From the NCBI GenBank assembly GCA_019648995.1, contig BLXT01007237.1, forward strand, positions 1,178,010 to 1,225,211: a stretch of DNA of 47,202 nucleotides, read 5' to 3'. A program made the translations under genes and the position numbers. The stretch comes from Plakobranchus ocellatus (lineage: Eukaryota > Mollusca > Gastropoda > Plakobranchidae). How positions within the stretch are numbered: the stretch's first letter is position 1; the number at the start of each line of letters is the position of its first letter. The notes under the pieces are model-generated. The model searched no databases and had not been told where the DNA came from. It saw nothing but the letters and a program-made list of their open reading frames with translations. Below are positions 35,001-44,000 of this stretch, in pieces.

Positions 35001-38000
35001 ATTCAATAGCATAACTATTTCACAATTTTAAATTGAGCCTGATCTGAGAAAATCTAGTTTCCTGTGTATCAAGTTTTCTATGGCCACTTTCTCTCAGTCT
35101 TAATGCATAAAACTTTATTTACAAAGGTTTTGTACACTTAGCTTTAAAATCATAACTGCAACTTTTATCTTTTTTCTACAACTAAGTGCCCAAAAAAAAC
35201 CCCAGCAAAAAAAAAAAACAAACTTATTGCTTAAGCAGCACTAATATGAGGGAATGTATGCTTTTTTTATTTTAATGAAAGCAAAACAATGTATGAAATG
35301 TTTATATTCAGAGCCATTTATATTCTTTCAGAAATTTGCATTATCAGGGCTGCCAGGGCTTCCTCAGAAAAATAGAAATGATAAAACTAAAAGTGCAATT
35401 AAGAGACATGTTTTTTTAACTATCTCTCTTTATTGTGGAAGGATTTTTATTTTACAATCTTTTATAAATATTTTTAAAAATGGTTTAGAAATCAACAAAC
35501 TTTAGGAAATCTCAAAATCTATGATAATTTCAACAAAAATAAAAGGCCTCATTGTCACATAAAAAGCAAAACTACTTTGAATTCTTACCTAAAGTCTTTG
35601 ATCATAAAGCCAAAATAACTTCACCAAAAAGTACTTCCGCATTAGGGTTGAAAAAAAACTTTGGGGATGTAAAATCTTTTTTTTTACAGTGCATTTCCTA
35701 CTCTACTGACCTGCTTTGGATAGTTTGGTTTTAGTTATTTATTTTTAGTGATTTTTCCTTTTACGTTTCTTCTACTTTTTTCTTTAATTTGTTGTTAATT
35801 TTGTTAGGTCAAATCATTGAGTGATAAGATGTTTTCTGCTTATTAAATGTTTTTTTTTCTTTTTCTGCTCTCTCTATCATCTATTTTTCGCCTTCCATAA
35901 ATCACTAGCAAGATGCATTGCCACAATGCAGTTCTGGCCCCTTGTTAATTATCAAATGTCTTAAGAACTAGTCAAGTAGCTGAGAGGACTGCGTAGCACA
36001 TAGGTAATGAATGTATTCATCTAACCACGTTGTCTCAGACTCGTTTACAAACTTAAACCAGTTGCCTAGGTAAGCAAAATATCAAAGTCTGAATTCCTAT
36101 AACCCACGACTACAGTGTCTATAGTCTTCATATATATTGTTACAGCTTTTTTGTTTCTTTGTTATCATGATGTCAATTTTCTACCAAGCTTTTGTTGAGC
36201 TTTTTTTTTTTTTGTTTAAACTGTTTTCTTTCTTGCTACTAACTTTTCAAGATATTCGCCTTTCTTCTTGAGCTCTAACAATCTCTAACAATAGTTCTTT
36301 TTTTTTCTATTTTAATCAATTATATCTGCTAGTGACATGAGGATATACCTTAAAAAAAAATAAAATATGAGGGAAAAAAGAGAACGAGTGAGAAAAGAAA
36401 AAAACAGAAAAATGTTTTTAAACAAAAGGTCATGTTTTTTTTTTCTTTTCCGTTTTTTCACCAACTGTTGAAGTTGAACTTGTAATCTTTTTCTTTCTTA
36501 TCTTGAATCTTTATCCTCTAACTAAAAATAGTCCTTTCTCTCTATTTTAGTTTGTCTGACCAACTATCAGGTTATTCCCAAGTTCCTTCTTCTCACCTAC
36601 CTTTAACCTTCTATGAATGACACTTTATCTTGGCATAGGAAACCACCCCAATTAAAGGGACTTTGAACAGTGGTGTGAGGGACTACTTAACTTTCTCCCG
36701 CATCAACAGATTAAATAATGTTACTTAAGTAACAAGTAGCAGGGGCAACCTTTGCCATATAAGATCCTCATAAAAAAAAAGATGATAAAACGTGGCCCTA
36801 ATATTTTATCTACTTGAGTAACAAGTCTTACTAAACATTTACCCTCAGAGTTTGATATCACATATGGCACTTTTGAGAAAAAAGAATCAAAGTTTATTTT
36901 TTTCTTTATCAAAAAAGCTTTCACAAAAAAAGTTTTTAAAAAATCCATTTCTTGGCTCAGAATCAACAATACTGTCTCACTGGTTAAAGCTAAAAAATGA
37001 GACTGCCTACTCAATTTGTCTGGTCTTGAGACATTTAACAAACTAGGATAAACAGAAAAAATAAACTCTTTACATTACACCAACAAATGGACAGAGGAGA
37101 TCCAAGTGTCTAGAAATAACTCTACAAATCTGTCGAAAAATTTCAATATCAACCAGTACAATTTTTTTTTCTTTCTTTATGTAAAAAATTTTTCACAACG
37201 TAACTAAAAATTTGTCTACATCACAAAAAGGACAGTGTTGTGTCGCCCTGCAAATTTAATGCCTCTGTTACTTTTTTGTTCTTAATATGTGTGCCTTTAC
37301 AGAATGATTGATTAATTGACTTTTATTTTATAACAGTTACAAAATAGGCACAAGGCCCTTTTTATTTGGCCCTTAAAAATACACAATTGAATTAAAGCAC
37401 AAATTAATATCAATGTCAAAAGGTCAGATTTTTATTTTTGAACATGAAGCAAAAATAATCAATCAAACTAAGCAAACGAAGACTGCATTTAATACACATT
37501 TTTAGAAGTGCAGAAAAAAAACTTATTAATTAATATTTAAAATAAAACAAATCAAGAAAATTACAGAGAAAAATATAAAAAAAAATTTAAAAATAATTGA
37601 CAGAGAGAACAAGAAAGAGAAAAAGAGAGGAGTGAATGAAAGAGAATTTATAAGTGATACATAATCCAATGAGAAAGGTTGTAAATGTTGTTCAACAAAG
37701 ATAAACCATCTTTCTTGATCATTGCAATACAATGTTTTCTAGATATGGTAAATCTAAACAGCAAAGTAAACTCACCTGGCTGTCTTGACCTACTATGTTT
37801 TAAGATAAATAAAACAGAAAGCACCACATAGAGTAACAGAAAAACAATGGAAAATGTAGATGAAATACAGGAAGCTCACCATAAGAAAGAGTGGGCTATT
37901 CTTTTTCAGAACATTGGTGTCATTAGTATAGGTCTGAGCATCTGGTGGCAAACGCAAATCATCATCATCTCCACCATAGGAACTGCCTGAAAAACAATAA

Positions 38001-41000
38001 GGACACAATATTTGGTCAATTACTACAGAAAATCCTTAAACATTTTTTTTTTAATTGTTGACCTACCTATCCTGATTAAATGGTCAATTTTAAATCAATA
38101 AAATAAGTTCTTTGGTTCAACCTAAGTATAGCAAATGACAAGAATAGCCACTCCTCGTTTTTTCCTCTTTGGTAGGTTATGTAAATTTACGTGATTACTT
38201 CCCTTAGCTCCAGGATGGCCAGCCTATAAAGGGCTGTTCAGTTTATTGTTTGTATTTTGGTTTTCAATTTTTTCTTATTTATTTGTGGCAATCAAATAAG
38301 GCAACAGAGAAATAAAAGCAGAAATTTAAAGGCTGAAAAGGATTTGTTTTTAATTATAACCATCCATAAATGTTTATCTCCTTAGAAAATGTGCGACATA
38401 ATGAAAAAAATATAATACATAACCTTAACACCCTTCCCCCCCTCTTCCAAAGACTGAAAGAGATTACTGTGCTTGACATAAAATTTTATAATTCACAATT
38501 CTTTTTAAAAACATTGATATAAAATATGATTAATTTTACATTTCATTGTCTTAATACAAAAAAAATATATGAACGTATTGTAATATGTACAAGTTATTAC
38601 AAGCATCAAGCATTATTTTATTTAATTTCATTTCAAAAGAATAATTCTGCATTTTAACTTTTATGATTCATATTTATTTCCAAAAACATTGATAAAAAAT
38701 GTAATTAATTTTACATTACATTGTCTTAATTAAAAAAGTAGGTATGAATATATAATATGCTTACGTTATTACAAACATCTGGCATTATTTACATAATTTA
38801 TTTTTCAAAAGAGTAAGTTTACATGAAATCTGTACAAGTTAAATTTAGATTTTATTCATACCATATTCATTTGCATTATAATTTTCCACCATTTACGCAC
38901 ATTTGACATGTATGATATATTTTGTTTACATAATCATGTAGTAATGATATAGTCTAGGTGACTGAAATAAACAATTAACATGAAAAGAAAAAAAACTGAT
39001 AAAACACACAAAAGAATCTTTGGTTTGAATCTCAGATTAAGACTTGCAAGCAGGGATGTAATGTCTCAATTATTTATTGATGACTGAACTGCAACGATTT
39101 TTTTGAATTCTTCACTTTGTCTGATGACTGCACAAACCTCAAACAGCTTTGTTTTAAGGAATGTCGTACTCGAATGTGAATAAATAACTGAATAAGAAGT
39201 TCATTTACTTTACATGACTTACAACCAATTGACAATAAACCTGAAAGGTTTGGGTGTTTTGTTAGTATAGAGAAAAGCTTCTGTGTTAAATTTGAAGAGT
39301 GAAACATGACTGACATTTTATCACAGTATATTTTATCAACTTCATGTATTGCATTTAAAAGACAATGACTAGGTAGAACGAGACCTTCTTTACAATCAGC
39401 ATACTGTTTACTTAGGATAAATTGGTGATCTGTGGTATTTGCATCAGAACTGATAAGATCAGCTTGACATACAGAGCAACATTTGTCTTTTATTCTTTTT
39501 ATGAGATAGCCAGATATGTAGGAAACAACATTGTGCTTCATTGTTAGTGAAATATCATCTTCAACAGTGGACTGCAAATCATCGATTACTAAAGGTTTTA
39601 AAATTCTATTTGATCTTAAAGCATCTATGTCTAGACTTATTAAGCTATTTTTTTCTTCCCCAATTCCGATTTCATGATTTGATATTTCTTGCAAAGTGAG
39701 CAAAAAAAAATCAGTATCCTCTTCACAATTTGCACCTTTGGGATGAGAAAAAATCTGCTGTACCATTATTCTTGCCAAAAATGTTCTAAATTGGGCAGCA
39801 CTTGGCCTGTCTATGTGGGCACTATTCCCTCTAATTTGGGAAAAAAGGTTTTCAAGACAATCTTGATTAAGTCTGCCTGTGAACAAAAAAGAAAAATTAT
39901 GATTTGTTTTTAAGTCTTCCCAGAGAGAAAGAAGAGATTTAATAGAAATTTTCCAGCCAGCCAGACATGGCAGATTTTTTTTTTTTGACTTTGTCTTTAA
40001 CTTATCTAACCAATCTAAAGTGTCCATCAAAAACGGAATGTGGCCGGATGTTTCAGACAGTGTGTGACCCATTTTTTGTTTTGAGTGGAAATTGCGACTA
40101 TTAAAACAATTAAACAATACGTCAAATCTCTCAATAAATTCAGCTGTAGTTTCTGCACTATCATCTCCTGTCACTTTCCCTAAAAAAGAAATTCCTGTGG
40201 CCACAGTGTGTGATAAGACTTGGGCAGCTAATCTAACTTTTAATTTAGAAAAAGGTGGAAGTTTAATGTGCTTGTCTGTAAGCTTTGGTGCAAGTCTCAA
40301 TTTATTTTTGCAATCCATTTCATAGAAGTGCTCAATATGCTTCCACAAAACATCCTTTCCATCAAGACTAAAACCATGAAGTTTTAAATTATTTCTCACG
40401 TTTTTTAACAAATGTGGCGGATCATATATAACATTATAGGTTTTATTTTCATGAAAGAAAAAAGGAGTATGTTCATCCACTTTCAAAAGTTTGGAAAACA
40501 TTTTTTGATTATTTGACCCTTGGTCAGCAACAATACATTTGACATCTACTCCAACACTTAGAAGCTTGTCTAAACAGTCAAGCAAAAGAGATTTTAATAA
40601 TGAACTATCAATAGGACCATTAGAAAGAAAATATCCCAAAGGCTGTTTCCAGTTAATCTTTATCCCTCTGGCCATAAAAACTGTGGCATGGTTAGCAACA
40701 TATTTGGTTTTCCCATAGACTCCATAATCTTCTAAACCTTCAATTTCATCTCTCTTTTTATCGTAATCTACCCATTCTTTAATTGCAACTTCATCCAGTA
40801 CAAGAGAACATATTTCTCCACCAGAAGAAAGAGCTTTGATTTTTTGGCTTAAGGCCCGAAAGATGGTATCATTAAATCCAGGGTATATATTTATTTCTCT
40901 CATTGAACGCCGCAGACATGACATTGAAGGTAATAAAAATAATTTTTGTAACAACCTATAGGATTTTCTGCTAGCATGAAATAAAGTTAAGGCAAGTGTT

Positions 41001-44000
41001 TTATCTTTTTCAGACCATCTCCTCCCCCTTTTTTTCTTTTCAAACAAACTAAGCTGAGCCTCTATAAAGTTGGCAGTTTTCATGGGAAGACTTTTCCGTA
41101 TTTCCTCTATCATTATCTGTTTTCTGTCTTTCTTTGTTAATATTGGTTTTGTACTAGATTTTGTTAACTGTCTTTCTCTGCGGTACAGCTTGTTCCTTGC
41201 AGTCTTTAGTTTGCGTTTGATTTTCTCATCACATGCAGGTGGATGGGCTTCACACACGTCTTCAGTAGCAAATGTTGTTGCAGACTGAACATCTTATAAG
41301 AGACAAAAATGCGAAGAAAGACATGTGATTTTAGTGAGAGAAAATAATTCATTGCAAACAAAACTTATATATATACATGCACTGTACTCCAAGGCTTAAA
41401 GGGCCCTTTAATATTGATCATGCAATGCATTTCAAGGCTTAAATCTAACGAGCACAATAACATTGATTTTCAAACTGTTATCGTTATTTTTATTAGATCT
41501 GTCTGATGCAACAACCCGATGTCAAATCTCTCAGGATTTTTTTTTCATAAGGGTGACCTCTTTCTTGCTTTCTCCCTCACACACTCACACCCACACACAG
41601 CCTTGCATTACTAACCTGCTTCCTTCTTTTTTTTTACTGGAATATCCACTGGCAAGCGAGTGGGGCATTTTCTTTTTGGTGTCACTGTGGGGGGAGGATT
41701 AGGGACTTGAAATAAGGTAGGTACGGCATTCCACACCAGTCTTTTCCTCTCATGCGGAACATTAAATTGGTTGCTCTCAAAATGATCGCTACATAGTCTG
41801 ACGTTTGCTATTTCCTTCGGTGTTTTTCCGATCAAATCAGCCCGCCTTGAGTTTTGAATCCAAAGCTTGCACCTGTTTAAGAAAGAAAATTTTAAGATAA
41901 TGTCAATTTTACTACCCTATGCACAAATGCACTAGACCTAAGTAAAAGTCTATTATTTATATATATATACATAGACATCTGAGTTATATGAACCTAATCT
42001 AGGTCTAGTCTTCTCAAAAACTATACTGCCTACATATTTTTTTTTTATCTGATTCTCATTCCAAAAACAGCTAACCTCAGAATCTAAGTTAATAAATTTA
42101 GGTCTAGACCTTATCTAAATTCTTTTGTAACCTAGTTTTAGATCTAGGATGCAGATTACCTCAACCAAAGGTTTAAATCCAGAATTGGATCCAAGAATCT
42201 AAAAATCAATCTGATCTAGGCCTACATTTAAGACCAGTAGATCTAGAATCTCGATAGAATCTAGGTTATGTATTACAATAATGAATACTTTTAAACTCAT
42301 CTCTCTTAGTCCTTTGGATAATGAAAAAAATTAATGAATTTAATCTAGGCCGACACTTGAGATCTAAACATCTAATCTATTGATTTTATCTAGGCCTACA
42401 TTTTTTTTAAGATCTGTAGATCTAGAATCTCGATAGAATCTAGATTATGTCTTATAATAATTTATACTTTGAAACTTTTAAACTCACCTGTCTTTGTCCT
42501 TTGGAAAAGTGAAAAAAGATTTGCCTTTACATTCTTCTTTGTAAAATGAATTTGTGCAGTTAATCGCACCACAAAAATGTCCTGAGCTTCGCCGGCGCTG
42601 TTTAGTGTTCGAGGCCATGCTGTTGTCTTGGTAAACAAACCGACCATCCCAAAACCAAGGGAAGTAATGCTAACCTGTCCTCAGCAAAAAAGCCGAGTGG
42701 CAATTCTTGTCATTAGTTATTCTTTGGTTCAACCTACCCACTGAGAAGCCTTCTACCATAACTTGATTCAATTTGAAAGTCTGCAACACACATATGATTG
42801 TAGTATTCATTTCTTTGAAAGATCTACCATACGATGCTTACATCATTTGAATACTTTCATAAAGGTATTATTGGTAAGGACAGACTTATATTTAGTATAA
42901 TCCTTAGTAGTGTTTAATATTAATTAATCTTTCTGAGGCTTTTATTTTGTTTTTGTTTCAGGTTTCTTAAAAGCCACTTTAATAAACAGTAGGAAATGAT
43001 AGAAAATATCTTTCTTCTCTAGATCACTCATTTACTTGGTCATAAAAAGTACCTTTAAAATCAATCCCTTTTATCTGTAAGCCTAATATAAGGCAACCTT
43101 AAAGATAACTAAAAAATGTTATCACTAAACAACACATATTAATTTTTTTTTTTTTGTTTCATGCTCTCACATTGATATGATATTTTTCTATCTCAATTTT
43201 TGTCGTAGAAGTGTTTCTATTTATGAAGAGAAAATCAAGATTGTATGGTCAACATAACAAATATAATTTCTAATTTTTCATTCTTACATGACTGTATCAT
43301 GTATGAAGTATCAACATACCAGAAGAGGAGCCACCCTCACTGGCACCATCATCAATTCTTTTGATCACCTGTGTGATCCACGGAGCATATGAATCATCCA
43401 GAAATTCATAATCAAAGGTTATCTCAAACTGCATGCTCTCAGGGTTTTTCTCCTGGCCGTAGCTCAAGCATCGGTCAAACACACGTTTTGCCACCTCTGA
43501 GGGAGAGAGAAAATATTGCCCAATAGCTAAGATAGGTACCTCATTATTTGTGACAGCCTTGCTTGAGAAAAACCAAAAAGGCAGCTAGAAGCATCCCTGG
43601 TTTTATTGTGTGAGGCAATTTTGACTTTCAGATGTGTCATAGCTAGGAGAAAAGAAGTGTCTTTTTGTCTATAATATGTCTCAAAGCAAGGTGAACTGAA
43701 GTGTCTATTGTCTACAATGCCTTTTGTAGCCAGGTGAACAAAAGTGTATAATTATAGTCCACATGCAGATAAACAAAAGTGTATATTGTCTACAAGGTAT
43801 CTCGTAGCCAGATGAACAGAAAAGTCTATGGTCTACAAAATGTCTCATAGTCAGGTGAACAAAAGTGCATACTTTCTATGAGATGTCTGGTAGCCAGGTG
43901 AACAGAGGTGTATATTGTTGATGAGATTTCTTGTAGCCAGGTGAACAAAATTATATTGTTGAGATGTTTTGCAGCCAGGTGAACAGAAATGTATCTTGTC

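Larger units (their letters stand above)
32342..37879 (-). other. Long TRPA intron, mainly unique AT-rich DNA
   Basis: No exon was recognised. It contains a homopolymer A-run with one N near 33821-33846, a dispersed-repeat candidate at 34520-34690 and SINE-like copy B at 37300-37455. Confidence 0.55.
38125..42719 (-). mobile_element. P-element-superfamily DNA transposon, apparently complete
   Basis: A three-exon THAP transposase lies between inverted termini. The left end includes AATGACAAGAATAGCCACTC (from 38134). The inverted right end has AATGACAAGAATTGCCACTC, 19 of 20 identical. Similarity continues inward, with TTACTTCCCTT and GGATGG in both ends, over about 80 bp. The whole is flanked by perfect 17-bp direct repeats (38108-38124 and 42720-42736). 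P elements normally duplicate 8 bp, so either the target duplication is unusual or the outermost bases belong to a pre-existing repeat. The length of about 4.6 kb is more than Drosophila P (2.9 kb), mostly from 3' sequence and introns. Confidence 0.85.
37987..43319 (-). other. TRPA intron hosting a P-like transposon
   Basis: Nearly all of this intron is the 4.6-kb transposon at 38125-42719, in the same orientation as the host gene. Outside it, 42737-43319 shows only T-rich sequence. Confidence 0.75.

Noticed and set aside
36721-37041. 106-codon minus-strand ORF in a TRPA intron
   Set aside because: No motif or splice context fits TRPA. Probably chance.
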